A stretch of 64,000 bases of DNA. Origin: Antarctobacter heliothermus (GTDB taxonomy: Bacteria > Pseudomonadota > Alphaproteobacteria > Rhodobacterales > Rhodobacteraceae). Both the position numbers and the translations under genes were made by a program. The notes under the pieces are model-generated. The model was not told where the DNA came from. It saw only the letters and a program-made list of their open reading frames with translations, and did not search any database. Positions 32,063 through 41,758 of this stretch are shown here, one piece after another; the stretch's first letter is position 1; every line of letters starts with the position of its first letter. The DNA lies in assembly GCF_002237555.1 (NCBI RefSeq), contig NZ_CP022542.1:1-64000 (forward strand), read 5' to 3'.

Positions 32063-34566
32063 GTGGCAGCCGCCCCGAGCCTATCGAGGATCGCCCGCAT
32101 CCGCGCGCCGTAACGCGCCGCAATCGCCTCTTGCGAGAAATCGCGCCGCACCCGGTCCAGCGCGGCGGTCGTGCGGGCGGCGCGGGTGTCGGGGTCGTGA
32201 TACAGCGCGCGCATCTGCGCGGCGGCGTGGTCCAGATCCGGTTCGGCCCACATCTGCCCCGGACGGACAAAGATGTAATCCTGCGGGCCGACCTCTGTCA
32301 GGGTGTAATCCACCAGCCAGCAGGTGTCCGCGTCGCAGAAATCCATATTGCCGGAATAGGCGGTGGCCAGCACCGGCAGGCCAAGGTTCATCGCCTCGAT
32401 CATGCCAAAGCCCCAGCCCTCGGAGCGGTGCAGCGAGACATAGGCATCCGCGCCCTTTTTCAGTTGCAAGACCTCTGCATAGGGCAGGGTTTCGTCAATC
32501 ATGGTGATGCGCGGATCGGCCTGCAGGGCGGCGTCGATCCTGTGCCACAGCGCGGCCTGCGCCGGGTCCGCCACCCGCGCGCGGTTCTGCGTCTTGAGCA
32601 CCAACCGCACGGGCGGGCCACCCGGCGCGTCCTTGGGAAAGGCGCGGGAAAACGCCTCGACCACCCCAAGGGCGTTCTTGCGCATCAAGAATGAGAAACT
32701 GTCGAAGGTGACGAGAAAGGTGAAATCCTCCGGCGCGGCACCGATCCGCGCCTCCAGCCGCGCGCGGGCGGGGGCGCGGGGGATATCGGGCAGATCCTCA
32801 TAGCTCATGCCGACGGCGGTGACGGGTTTGTCCGTATGGGGCTGGAACACATCGACGCCGAATTGCGGCGCGACCCAGAGTTCATCTACCAGATCGATCC
32901 CCAGCGGATGGCAGGCGCCGGGGCTGTCCAACTCCCAGAACGGATAGGCGATGTTGTAGCTGCCGGAAAACACATCCGGCAGATAGGCGGCGGCCAGCGG
33001 CAGCGCCTCGACGTTGATGTGCCACAGGTTGACGCGGGCGGGGCGCAGATCGGCCAGCGCGCGGGCGCGGGCGGCATCCTCGGGCGAGGGATTGTCGAGG
33101 GTGAAATCGACCCGGTGCACATGATAGCCCGCGCGTTCCAGCATCAGGGCCGACAGCCGTGTCGCCTGTCCCAGCCCAGAGGCCTTGCCAAAGGGGCCGA
33201 TGATCTGGATCTCCACGAGGGCGTTTGCGGGGCTGTTTGCGGGTGCGCCGTCTGGCGGGGCAAAGCGGGCAAATTCCGCCCGGTGCCCTTCGGCGGTGAG
33301 GCTGGTGAAACACATGCGGTCCAGATCGAACCCCGCCGCCCGCAACGCGTGGGCATATCCGGCCCGGTCAAGCCGGGGCAGCGGCGTGCCCATCGACGCA
33401 CAGAAATCCGCCAGCACGCCCCCCGACAGGGCGGCGTCTATGCTGGCGGGCGGGATGTAACGCAGGAAATCGGGCCGCGACAGCGCCAGGATCAGCACGG
33501 CACAGGTCAGGTCGCGTCGTCCCTTTTCGGTGTCGATGGGCAGGGGGATCAGTTCCGCAGTCTCTGCCCGCAGCCGCAGCAGGAATTCCGACAGTCCCCA
33601 TGGCTGGACGGCGGCCCCCTCGGAGAGAGCAGACAGCGCCGCGATATGGTCGGGCGCCACCAGACAATCCTCACAATGCAGCGCCCAGGCCTGCCCGGCG
33701 GCCCATTGGTAGAGCCGGTCAAGCGCGCTGTTGGTCTCTGCGCCGGTGGTTTCGGCCCCGTCCCCCGAAAACAAGCGCGCGGCGCGGCTGAGGCCGCAGG
33801 GCCGGTCGTCTGTCATTGTCGGGGCGGCCGGCGCGTTCAACCAGGCGATCGCAGCGGCGGACAACGGGATCCGCAGCCCGCCGCGGGTGGCGCTGTAATC
33901 GCTCAGATAATGCGCAAGGAACCGGGGGATATCCTCGGGGATCCGGGCCGGATTAAACCGGGTGTCCAGCCGGTCGCGCAGGCGCAGGAATTCCGCGTAG
34001 GCAAAGAGCGGCGCAGGCAGGTCGCCGCCGTTCAGGTAGTCCTGGGTGCCAAACATCCGGCTCTGCGCCGGCGGGGTGGGGCGGGGTGCCCAGGCCGGGG
34101 GCGCGGGGGCGGCCAGACGGTGCGCCAGCCGTGTCAGATCCGCGTACAGCCGCCGGGCCAGCGGGGCCCTGTCCGGCCCCAGCGGTGCGGCGTGCGGGGC
34201 TGTGGCGGGGGGGGCGGGCCGCCAATGGCCCAGCACATGCGCGCGCGGGCACATGACCCGCACCTCGGCCAAGCCGCCGTTGGCCGCCACCATGTCACGG
34301 ATCTCATCCGTCAGCAGCAGGACAAACCCGCCGTGGCCAGAGCTATACCCCAGCGCCGCCACATCGCCACGATAGGCATGGGCCGGGGCCTGCGCCAAAA
34401 GCGCGCCTTTGACATAAAGCCCCACCCTGACGGGGCGGCGGGCCGGGACCAGCTGCACCCAGCCCACCAGCGCGCCGCCGATCTCGCCATCCAGATGTCC
34501 GCGAAAGCCGCGCAACCGTGCGGCTGGACCGCGCAAGCGGCTGCGCAAGGCGTCAGGTAAGCGCAT
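32059..34566 (-). CDS. large GT4-family glycosyltransferase with N-terminal extension
   Basis: An 835-residue protein. Residues 20-110 form a beta-rich accessory domain ([20 protein letters not shown]). The GT-B catalytic part occupies about 445-830: [34 protein letters not shown], then the donor site [19 protein letters not shown] with the E-x7-E-like glutamates. The start lies inside the truncated gmd frame (ATG within GATGCGC), and the same overlap survives at the intact gmd copy near 62885. That shows gmd and this gene were once translationally coupled. It overlaps the downstream SGNH-like gene by four bases. Confidence 0.85.
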   Translation of the reverse strand: MRLPDALRSRLRGPAARLRGFRGHLDGEIGGALVGWVQLVPARRPVRVGLYVKGALLAQAPAHAYRGDVAALGYSSGHGGFVLLLTDEIRDMVAANGGLAEVRVMCPRAHVLGHWRPAPPATAPHAAPLGPDRAPLARRLYADLTRLAHRLAAPAPPAWAPRPTPPAQSRMFGTQDYLNGGDLPAPLFAYAEFLRLRDRLDTRFNPARIPEDIPRFLAHYLSDYSATRGGLRIPLSAAAIAWLNAPAAPTMTDDRPCGLSRAARLFSGDGAETTGAETNSALDRLYQWAAGQAWALHCEDCLVAPDHIAALSALSEGAAVQPWGLSEFLLRLRAETAELIPLPIDTEKGRRDLTCAVLILALSRPDFLRYIPPASIDAALSGGVLADFCASMGTPLPRLDRAGYAHALRAAGFDLDRMCFTSLTAEGHRAEFARFAPPDGAPANSPANALVEIQIIGPFGKASGLGQATRLSALMLERAGYHVHRVDFTLDNPSPEDAARARALADLRPARVNLWHINVEALPLAAAYLPDVFSGSYNIAYPFWELDSPGACHPLGIDLVDELWVAPQFGVDVFQPHTDKPVTAVGMSYEDLPDIPRAPARARLEARIGAAPEDFTFLVTFDSFSFLMRKNALGVVEAFSRAFPKDAPGGPPVRLVLKTQNRARVADPAQAALWHRIDAALQADPRITMIDETLPYAEVLQLKKGADAYVSLHRSEGWGFGMIEAMNLGLPVLATAYSGNMDFCDADTCWLVDYTLTEVGPQDYIFVRPGQMWAEPDLDHAAAQMRALYHDPDTRAARTTAALDRVRRDFSQEAIAARYGARMRAILDRLGAAAT

Positions 34567-34723
34567 CGTCGTCGGATCTTGCCATCATCTCGGCCAGCTG
34601 TTCGACGCTGACCTTGGGCGTCCAGCCCAGCTGAACGTGCGCCTCATAGCCCTTTTGCAGCAAAAGCCGGGCCAGATAGCTGCCATCCTGTCCCGTGACG
34701 CCTGTGATGAACGCTTTTTTCAT
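34553..34723 (-). pseudogene. gmd': internally deleted gmd (GDP-mannose 4,6-dehydratase) remnant
   Basis: A 56-codon frame joins the first ~29 residues of Gmd ([20 protein letters not shown], then KGYEAH) directly to its last ~28 ([20 protein letters not shown]). About 280 residues are removed in frame, including the catalytic Tyr/Lys. The intact gene is at 62885-63898 and differs at several codons, so the two copies diverged or came from different sources. Reading frame and junctions with both neighbours are kept, perhaps because they couple translation to the large glycosyltransferase. Confidence 0.88.
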
Positions 34724-34743
34724 GTCTTGGCTCAAATCGGGGC

Positions 34744-35487
34744 TCAAAAAAACTGCTGTATCTTTGAAAGGTTCTTCATGGCGAGGGTGCCAGCCCCGCC
34801 TACACCATTGCCCCTGATGGCGCGATAGTCCTCGGCGCTCTTCTGGATGATTTTCCGGATCGACTTGTTGCTTTCGCCGCCGACCCGCATCTTGACAAAC
34901 ACCTCCGGCACATAGGCCAGACGAATGCCGCCCTTGGCGAGATAACGCAGCATGGCGTCATAATCCGCCGCGATGCGAAAAGAGGTGTCATACAGCCCCC
35001 ATGTGTCAAAGACCGCGCGCCGCAGGTAGAGCGTGGGATGCGGCGGCATCCAGCCGGTTCTGAGCCGGGACGGCGCGTAGGCCCCTGAACGCCACTTGCG
35101 GATGATGCGGGTCACGTCATCGGCCGCCACATAGTCGAGATCGCCATAGACGCCATCGACTGCGGGGTCGGCCATGGCCTTGGCCACGGTGCTCAGCACA
35201 TCCGGCGCGGCAAACAGATCGTCCGAATGCATCAGCCCGACAATATCGCCGGTGGTGCGCGCGATGCCCTTGTTGATGCCGTCATAGATGCCGCCGTCCG
35301 GTGCGCTTTGCAGCGACACTTGGGGGCCGGCGGCGCCCCGGATCACGTCAAGCGTGCCGTCCTGCGATCCGCCATCCTGAATGACGTGCTCGACGTCGGG
35401 ATGATCCTGGGCGGCGACACTGCCGATCGCCTCGGCAATGGTCTTTTCACGGTTGAAAACAGCCGTGACGACGGAAATCTTGGGCAA
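34744..35487 (-). CDS. GT2-family glycosyltransferase (WcaE-like)
   Basis: A 247-residue GT2 enzyme. N-terminal [20 protein letters not shown], then [16 protein letters not shown], followed by [12 protein letters not shown] with the metal-binding DD. Length and the QDGGSxDGT block are like WcaE and related colanic-acid or fucose-region transferases, usually encoded next to gmd. First gene of the minus-strand operon, divergent from the lasso cluster. Its C-terminal [10 protein letters not shown] block is echoed in the chimeric scar at 62791-62898. Confidence 0.88.
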   Translation of the reverse strand: MPKISVVTAVFNREKTIAEAIGSVAAQDHPDVEHVIQDGGSQDGTLDVIRGAAGPQVSLQSAPDGGIYDGINKGIARTTGDIVGLMHSDDLFAAPDVLSTVAKAMADPAVDGVYGDLDYVAADDVTRIIRKWRSGAYAPSRLRTGWMPPHPTLYLRRAVFDTWGLYDTSFRIAADYDAMLRYLAKGGIRLAYVPEVFVKMRVGGESNKSIRKIIQKSAEDYRAIRGNGVGGAGTLAMKNLSKIQQFF

Positions 35488-35785
35488 AGGGGGCCCCTTT
35501 ATAAAAAGACGTGTCTACAGGGCAGGGGTTACCCGTTCCGGGGCGCAAGGCAAAGTCTCGCTCTGCGCTGCAGCGCGAATTTTTGCCCAAATGTCCCCCA
35601 AATCCCCCCTGGGCGCGTTCCGGGTGCCTGCGATCCGCGCACGTCGGCGGGTTGTGTCGGGCCGTGGCTATGGCGGGGCGCATGATGCCGTATCGCGTTT
35701 GCCCGCCAGATGGCCTAGATGAGCCCTTGTTTGCAGTAAAAAGCGTAACACGTTCAAGCGACAAGGCCGCAGAAAGGGAAACGGC
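35488..35785. other. divergent intergenic region between glycan operon and lasso cluster
   Basis: 298 bases with no supportable gene. It must hold the promoters for the minus-strand glycosyltransferase operon and the plus-strand lasso cluster. AT-rich patches suited to -10 elements occur near 35509 (TTTATAAAAAG) and 35735 (TTGCAGTAAAAAGCG). No clear consensus pair or palindrome was seen. Confidence 0.5.
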
Positions 35786-36958
35786 ATGACCCATTCGGAC
35801 CTTTCGGCAGAGATGGCCGAAACAGATGCCTGGATCTCTGCCAGTCTGCGCAAGGATCCCCCGGATGGCCTGCGGCATCCGCCGCTGGACACCGCCGCGC
35901 TGATCAGCCGGGTGGCCTATCACGGTGTCGCCGGCCTGCTTGCCGAAGATGCGGCCCTGATGGCGCGCCTGCCGGACGAGGTTGCACAGGGCATACAGGA
36001 CATCGCGCGCGGGCACGCCTTTTGGGAACTGGCGCACCGGCGTCTCCTGACCCGGCTTGCGCCGGATCTTGCCGCCGCCGGGATAGCGCCGCTGATCCTG
36101 AAGGGAACGGCGCTGGCCTATTCGGTTTATGACAAACCGACCCTGCGGCCCCGGGGCGACACCGATGTGGTGGTCGCCGAGGCGGATTACGACCGCTCCC
36201 AGGAGATCCTGAAGGCGCATGGCTTTTCGTTGGCTTTTGCGCCCGGAGGGCAGATCGTTTCGTCGCAATGCTCTTATGAAAGGCACGACGGACACGGGCT
36301 GCACCATGTCATCGATCTGCACCGCCAGACGAACAATCACGCGGCGCTGGCGGGGGTGTTCCCCTATGCGGAATTGCGGGCGCGGGCCGAACCGCTGGAC
36401 CGCCTTGCGCCGATGCTGCTGCGCCCCGGTCTTGTCGATGCGATGCTGTTCGCCTGTTATCATCGGTTCATGCATATCGCCAAACCGATCACCGTGACGG
36501 GCACATCCCATCTCAGTGAAAACCGCCTGATCTGGCTGCTGGACATGGTCAGGATCGCGCGGTTCCTTTCGGACAGCGACTGGGAGACTCTGGTGGCGCG
36601 CGCCCGCGACAAGGGACTTTTGCGGATCTGCCACGGCTCTCTGGTCGCCGCGCGGGACTGGGCCGGACTGGTCCTGCCCGCCCCGGTGCTGCAAGCGCTT
36701 GAAGCGGCGCCGCCGGATGAGCCGCCGGTGCGGTTTCTCAGGGCAGGGCGCGCGGGCAGGCTGATGGCCAATCTGGCCGCCACCCCCGGAACGGGCCAGA
36801 GATTGGGCTTTCTGTGGGAAACCGCCTTTCCCCCCGCCGCGTATATGCGCGAGGCTTTTGGCCATGCCGGGCGGCCTGAACCCCTGCCCAAGCTGTACCT
36901 GCGGCGGGCCCTGCGCGGCGTGGCGGCGCTGACGCGGAAGGGGAGCACTGATCTATGA
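35786..36958 (+). CDS. lasso-cluster nucleotidyltransferase family protein
   Basis: A 390-residue protein of the nucleotidyltransferase fold (NTP_transf_5-type). The motif LILKGTALAYSVYDKPTLRP, followed by RGDTDVVV at about 121-128, provides the paired acidic residues of the family. Homologues occur in several lasso-peptide clusters, for example alongside the kinase in the pseudomycoidin cluster, where a modifying role is proposed. First gene of the cluster. Its stop overlaps the exporter start (ATGA). Whether it modifies the peptide (nucleotidylation or tailoring of a phosphate) cannot be decided from sequence. Confidence 0.85.
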   Translation: MTHSDLSAEMAETDAWISASLRKDPPDGLRHPPLDTAALISRVAYHGVAGLLAEDAALMARLPDEVAQGIQDIARGHAFWELAHRRLLTRLAPDLAAAGIAPLILKGTALAYSVYDKPTLRPRGDTDVVVAEADYDRSQEILKAHGFSLAFAPGGQIVSSQCSYERHDGHGLHHVIDLHRQTNNHAALAGVFPYAELRARAEPLDRLAPMLLRPGLVDAMLFACYHRFMHIAKPITVTGTSHLSENRLIWLLDMVRIARFLSDSDWETLVARARDKGLLRICHGSLVAARDWAGLVLPAPVLQALEAAPPDEPPVRFLRAGRAGRLMANLAATPGTGQRLGFLWETAFPPAAYMREAFGHAGRPEPLPKLYLRRALRGVAALTRKGSTDL

Positions 36959-38625
36959 AGCTGACAAGAGTCCTGCGGTTCGGGATCCCCTACCGGGTCA
37001 GCCTGACGGTTGCGCTGGCCTTTCAGCTGATCGAAACCGGCGCCGCGCTGTCGATCCCGTGGGTGGGGGGCAAGCTGGCAGGCGGTCTGATCGGCAGCGG
37101 CGACTTCGGCATCGCCCCCATCGCCCTGGCCCTGATCGGGCTTTTTGCGCTGCGCACGGCGCTGCGGATCGCTAGCGGCATCGCCATCATGGCCACCGCC
37201 GAGCGCATTCTGGCCGATCTGCGCACCCAGCTGTACACCCATTTCCAAAGCCTGCCGGTCCGGTATTTCCACAACCAGCGGCCCGGCGATCAGGTCGCCG
37301 TGCTGACCCGGGACGTGGACAATATCGCAGACTATCTGACATCCAGCCTGATCGGGCTGGTGCCCACCGTCCTGACGCTAATCGGCGCGCTGTTCCTGAT
37401 GCTGCGCCTTGATCCCGCGCTGGCCTGGCCGCTGGCGATGGCGGTGCCGGTCTTTGTCCTGATGACCAAGCTGGCCTATCGCAGAATGCGCCCGCTGTCG
37501 CGGGATCTGCGTGAAAACTATGGTGCGGGGGTCTCTCTGGCCGAGGAAAATCTGGCCATCCTGCCCGCGATCAAGACCTTTTCCCAAGAGGCGCGCGAAG
37601 CAGCCCGCTACGCCCATTTGGTCCATCGCCAGCGGGATCTGGGGATCCGCGTCGGGCGGATGCTGGTGACAATCGGCCCGGCGTTGCGGTTCGTCGCGGC
37701 GGCGGCGGTGATTGTCGTGCTGTGGCTGTCGGGGGATCGGCTGCGCTCTGGGGATCTGCCGGTGGCTGAACTGGTCAGCCTGCTGCTCTATGCCGGGCTG
37801 CTGACAGAGCCGATCTCGGGGCTGGCCGGGTTCTGGGGCCGCACCGAGGGCGCGCGCGGCGCGCTGGAACGGTTCGAAAGCGTGCTGGATGAACCGGCCG
37901 AGGACATGATCTCGGGCCTGCAGCCCGACACCATCGCGGGTGAGATCCGCTTTGAGGATGTGTCGTTTGCCCATTCCGGGCGCAAGGGCACGCTGGAGAA
38001 GGTCAACCTGACCGTGCCGGCGGGCCGTGTGCTGGCGCTGACCGGCGAGAACGGCGCGGGCAAGAGCACGCTGGTCGATCTGATCCTGCGCTTCAACGAG
38101 CCGGACGCCGGGCGGGTGCTGCTGGATGGCACCGACCTCCGCGACCTGAACCTCGCGGCGCTGCGCGGGTTGATCGGCGTGGTGCCGCAGCAGACCCTGC
38201 TGTTCGACGGCACCCTGCGCGACAATATCGTCTTTGGACGGCCCGACGTGTCCGAGGCGGCGCTGCTGCGTGCCATCGAACTGGCCCGCGCGGAGGATTT
38301 CATCCGCGCGCTTCCCGATGGGCTCGACACCACCGTGGGGTCGCGCGGGGTGCGCCTGTCGGGGGGACAGCGGCAACGGATCGCGCTGGCCCGCGCGCTG
38401 GTAAAGGACCCGCCGATCCTGATCCTGGATGAGCCGACCGCCATGTTCGACCCCGAGGGAGAGGCGGCCTTTGTCGCCTCGGCGCGCGATGCGCTGGCGG
38501 GACGCACGGTGGTCCTGATCACCCACCGCCCGGCCAGTCTGGCGCTGGCGGACATGACGGTGCGTCTGGCAGCGGGCCGTATCGTACCAGTGGGCAGTGG
38601 CCCGACCGGGGAGGGAACGGCATGA
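36955..38625 (+). CDS. lasso peptide ABC exporter (D protein)
   Basis: A 556-residue full-length half-transporter of the MsbA/McjD type. The N-terminal membrane domain spans about 1-310 with six helices, followed by an ATPase with Walker A GENGAGKST near 363-371, signature LSGGQRQR near 467-474 and Walker B ILILDEPTAMFD. It is sandwiched by four-base overlaps between the nucleotidyltransferase and cyclase genes. That fixes its role as exporter and self-immunity protein for the mature peptide. Confidence 0.92.
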   Translation: MKLTRVLRFGIPYRVSLTVALAFQLIETGAALSIPWVGGKLAGGLIGSGDFGIAPIALALIGLFALRTALRIASGIAIMATAERILADLRTQLYTHFQSLPVRYFHNQRPGDQVAVLTRDVDNIADYLTSSLIGLVPTVLTLIGALFLMLRLDPALAWPLAMAVPVFVLMTKLAYRRMRPLSRDLRENYGAGVSLAEENLAILPAIKTFSQEAREAARYAHLVHRQRDLGIRVGRMLVTIGPALRFVAAAAVIVVLWLSGDRLRSGDLPVAELVSLLLYAGLLTEPISGLAGFWGRTEGARGALERFESVLDEPAEDMISGLQPDTIAGEIRFEDVSFAHSGRKGTLEKVNLTVPAGRVLALTGENGAGKSTLVDLILRFNEPDAGRVLLDGTDLRDLNLAALRGLIGVVPQQTLLFDGTLRDNIVFGRPDVSEAALLRAIELARAEDFIRALPDGLDTTVGSRGVRLSGGQRQRIALARALVKDPPILILDEPTAMFDPEGEAAFVASARDALAGRTVVLITHRPASLALADMTVRLAAGRIVPVGSGPTGEGTA

Positions 38626-40514
38626 GCGGCATATGCGGACTGTGGGATCTGCGCGGCGCGGCGCTGCCGCCGGATCCGCTGGCGCCGGTCATGGCGCGAC
38701 TGCGCCGCCGCGGGCCGGACGGGGCAGAGGTCTGGCAGGACGGGGCGGTGGCGCTGGGACATGCCAGCCTTGTCACCACCCCCGAGGCGGCGCTGGAGCA
38801 GTTGCCTTTGCGGCACGGGGACACCGGCTGCGTGATCACCGCCGACGCGCGTCTGGACAACCGGGAGGTGCTGCTGACGGCGCTGGGGCTGGACCGGGCC
38901 GGGGGCGTTATCGGTGACGGCGCGCTGATCCTGCAGGCCTACCTGCGTTGGGGTGAGGACTGCGTTGATCACCTGCTGGGGGATTTTGCCTTTGCGATCC
39001 GCGACCCGCGCCGCAACGCGGTCTTTTGCGCGCGCGATCACATGGGCATGCGGCAGCTGATCTACACGTACCAGCCCGGTCGGCTTTTTGCCTTTGCCAC
39101 CGACGCCCGCGCGCTGGTGACGCTGGAGACCGTGCCGAAGCGGCTGAACGAGGCGCGGGTGCTGGATTTCCTCGATTTCCAGCTCGAGCCGGTGGATGAC
39201 GAGGTGACCTTTTTCGAGGAGGTCTTGCGCCTGCCGCCTGCGCATTGTCTGATGGTGGACGCAGATGACCTGAGGCTGCGGCGCACCTGGCGGCTCGAAC
39301 CGGAGCAGCCGCTGCGCCTGTCCTCGGATGCTGAATATGCCGAGGCCTTCACCGAGGTCTTCACGCAGGCGGTGCGCGCCCGGCTGCGCAGCCCCGAGAC
39401 ACCCGGTGCGATGCTAAGCGGGGGGATGGATTCGGGCTCAGTCGCCGCGGTGGCGGCGGGTCTGCTAGCCGAAGATGGTCGGGGGCCGTTGCCGACGTTT
39501 TCGGGCACCGGCCCCGATGTCAGCCGCCTTGAGACGCGGCTTGTGGCGGCGGCCATGGGCCTGCCGGACATCGCCCCGACCGCCGTCCGGCATGACGATC
39601 TCGGCGCGCTGCTACCGGCACTGCGGGCCTGGATCGACGACCTAGACGATCCGTTCGACGGACATATGACGATGATCGCCGCCGTCTACATCACTGCTGC
39701 ACGGGCGGGCGTGAAAGTCATGTTGGACGGGGTCGGTGGTGATACGGCGTTTTCTCAGGGAAACGTACTGAGGCACGCCCTGGCTGAGAGAAGGATCCGC
39801 GATATCCCGCGGATCGCCCGCGACACGTCGCTCGAGACAGGGCGACGACGGGATTTCTGGCTGACCTTCGCCCAGGCGGGGTGGGGCTTGCTGGTGCCGC
39901 CGGCGATCCGCCGGCAGCGCACCCCGCTGACTGCCCTGCGCGACCGCCGCCGTGAACATCGCCATATCGAACAGAGCCTCGCGGCGCCGGAGCTGATTGC
40001 CAAACATGACCTGGCGGGGCGCCGAGCGCGCCTTGTGGCGCATCTCAAGGCACACGACCTAGACCAGGTGGCGCACCGTGCGGCCGGGATGACCTCGCCG
40101 AACATGATCGTCGGACGGGAACGCTATGACCGGACCGCGGCTGCCCAGGGAATCGAGCCGCGCGACCCGTTCTGCGATATCCGTTTGCTGTCATTCATCC
40201 TGTCCCTGCCCGAAACGCAGCTTTTCCGGGAGGGATTCCGCAAGTATCTCCTGCGTCGCGCGATGGCCGGACGCCTGCCCGATGCCATCCGCTGGAACCG
40301 GTTCCGCGATCATCACGGGTACGATTTCAACAAGGCGCTCTTCGCTGCCTCACCGGATCTCGGTCACGCTGTGCTGTCCTGCCACGAATTTACGCAGCGC
40401 ATGGTCCGAAGCGACGTCGCGCCGCTGCTGTGTGACCGTGACAACGCCTGGAATCTTGGCCTTTGGAGCAGGATCGTGTTTCTTGATGTCTGGGTGAAGA
40501 TGAACCGGCATTGA
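38622..40514 (+). CDS. lasso cyclase, asparagine-synthetase-like (C protein)
   Basis: A 630-residue asparagine synthetase B homologue that would adenylate the side-chain carboxylate of the core Glu and form the macrolactam with the new N-terminus. The N-terminal glutaminase-like domain begins MSGICGLWDLRG with the RRRGPDG block. Cys is at residue 5 rather than 2, so glutaminase activity may be lost, as is usual in lasso cyclases. The ATP pyrophosphatase loop LSGGMDSGS is near 264-272, followed by MLDGVGGDTAF. It ends 66 bases before the precursor gene. Confidence 0.93.
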   Translation: MSGICGLWDLRGAALPPDPLAPVMARLRRRGPDGAEVWQDGAVALGHASLVTTPEAALEQLPLRHGDTGCVITADARLDNREVLLTALGLDRAGGVIGDGALILQAYLRWGEDCVDHLLGDFAFAIRDPRRNAVFCARDHMGMRQLIYTYQPGRLFAFATDARALVTLETVPKRLNEARVLDFLDFQLEPVDDEVTFFEEVLRLPPAHCLMVDADDLRLRRTWRLEPEQPLRLSSDAEYAEAFTEVFTQAVRARLRSPETPGAMLSGGMDSGSVAAVAAGLLAEDGRGPLPTFSGTGPDVSRLETRLVAAAMGLPDIAPTAVRHDDLGALLPALRAWIDDLDDPFDGHMTMIAAVYITAARAGVKVMLDGVGGDTAFSQGNVLRHALAERRIRDIPRIARDTSLETGRRRDFWLTFAQAGWGLLVPPAIRRQRTPLTALRDRRREHRHIEQSLAAPELIAKHDLAGRRARLVAHLKAHDLDQVAHRAAGMTSPNMIVGRERYDRTAAAQGIEPRDPFCDIRLLSFILSLPETQLFREGFRKYLLRRAMAGRLPDAIRWNRFRDHHGYDFNKALFAASPDLGHAVLSCHEFTQRMVRSDVAPLLCDRDNAWNLGLWSRIVFLDVWVKMNRH

Positions 40515-40580
40515 ACTGCACAGAGCGGTATGGTATCGCGAGCATATATTCGAGTCAGGCGCCAACCAAGGTAGAAAATA

Positions 40581-40763
40581 ATGAGTGAAATTTCCAACGA
40601 AGCCTGTGCGTGTGAACAAAACATGCGGAAAACCTATGTTACGCCGAGCCTTGAGATTTTTGGTGAGGTCGCAGTTTTGACCGCGAGCGGTTCACAGCAA
40701 ATCCAAACCGAGACCACGACCGGCAGCGGTTGTTCCGGCAACCCAAACAGAAACAGGTGCTGA
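40581..40763 (+). CDS. lasso peptide precursor (A protein)
   Basis: A 60-residue precursor with an AAGGTAG ribosome site. The leader contains the RRE-recognition pattern Y19-x2-P22-x-L24-x3-G28-x5-T34 (YVTPSLEIFGEVAVLTA). With the conserved Thr at leader position -2, cleavage falls after A35. The core is then residues 36-60, starting S-G-S-Q-Q-I-Q-T-E. The first acceptor is E44 = core Glu9, a nine-residue ring closed on Ser1. Cleavage one residue later would give Gly1-Glu8. The tail is polar (T-T-T-G-S-G) with Cys at core 16 and at the C-terminus (core 25) and two Arg. The leader also has an unusual C9-A-C11. Confidence 0.85.
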   Translation: MSEISNEACACEQNMRKTYVTPSLEIFGEVAVLTASGSQQIQTETTTGSGCSGNPNRNRC

Positions 40764-40789
40764 TCGGCAGGGTCTGAACACATCGGTCG

Positions 40790-41758
40790 ATGTTCGGGGA
40801 TGTTTGCAGCGGCGCACCGCGCACCACCTCTGAGTGTGTCGGGCCGCTGAAAGCCCTCTGCGCCCGTCACGGGTGGCGGGTGGCCATCTCTGGAGATTTG
40901 CCCGCATCTTCTCCGTGCGCGGTACCCTCTTGGTCTGATCCGCAAAACTCTTTACGGGTTTCCCGTATAGTCGACGATTTCGGCGTGCTGATTGTCAATT
41001 TCCTCAACTTGGCCGTCGCGGAAGTTTCGCCGCCATCTAATACCATCCAGGTCTTTCCCCTTGTCCCCGGCCTGTCCCCACACACGCTCGAGCATTTTGT
41101 CCTGGACGTCCTGCTGCCGCGTCTCATCGCAGAGGACGCCCCGCTGGTCGTGCACGGCGCCCTCATGTCCCGTGGCGACGACGGCATCTGCCTAGTAGGG
41201 GACTCCGGACGCGGTAAATCTACCCTCTCTGCGGCACTGCGGGCCGCTGGCTGGGACTTTCACGGCGACGACGCGCTGGTGCTGCGGCCCGATGGCGCGG
41301 GCATCACAGCCCAGGCGACCTACCCCAGCCTGCGGTTGCTGCCGGATTCGCTGCAGCAGCTGTTTCCCGAGCCGCCGGCCGGCCTTTCGCCGGTGGCGGA
41401 TTACCTAGACAAGTACCGTTTCGACCCCGGTAATATGGCGGATCCGACCCTGCCGTGCCGCCTGCGCGCGGTCTTTGTGCTGGGCGGGGACGTCGGCACC
41501 GCAGCGGCGACGGCGCTCACCGCCTCTCGGCTCTGCATGACCCTGATCGGGCAAGCCTTCGCGCTGGACCCGTCGGACCCGAAGGGAGCGCATGCCCGCC
41601 TATCCGCGGCCAGCGCCGTCGCCGCAGCGGTACCCGGCTTCATGCTGGATTATCCGCGCGACTATGCCTGCCTGCCCGAGGTCATCGAGAAAATCGGCGC
41701 CATCCTGTTGGAGGCTGGGCAGAATGAAGCAGCCGGTCCCGCCGATCGAAACGAATAA
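40790..41758 (+). CDS. HPr-kinase-like protein of the lasso cluster
   Basis: A 322-residue P-loop kinase-like protein. Walker A GDSGRGKST lies near 138-146 (LVGDSGRGKSTLSAAL), and the DDALVL acidic block near 163-168 matches HPr kinase/phosphatase homologues. In paeninodin-type lasso clusters such kinases phosphorylate a C-terminal Ser of the precursor. The precursor here ends in Cys, so the target is unclear. It follows the precursor by 26 bases, and no independent promoter was seen. Cytoplasmic. Confidence 0.85.
   Translation: MFGDVCSGAPRTTSECVGPLKALCARHGWRVAISGDLPASSPCAVPSWSDPQNSLRVSRIVDDFGVLIVNFLNLAVAEVSPPSNTIQVFPLVPGLSPHTLEHFVLDVLLPRLIAEDAPLVVHGALMSRGDDGICLVGDSGRGKSTLSAALRAAGWDFHGDDALVLRPDGAGITAQATYPSLRLLPDSLQQLFPEPPAGLSPVADYLDKYRFDPGNMADPTLPCRLRAVFVLGGDVGTAAATALTASRLCMTLIGQAFALDPSDPKGAHARLSAASAVAAAVPGFMLDYPRDYACLPEVIEKIGAILLEAGQNEAAGPADRNE

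Noticed and set aside
38622..40514. Asparagine synthetase gene as a housekeeping or glycan-locus AsnB/WbpS-type enzyme
   Set aside because: It overlaps the exporter gene and directly precedes a lasso precursor, and the N-terminal Cys is displaced, as expected for a lasso cyclase.
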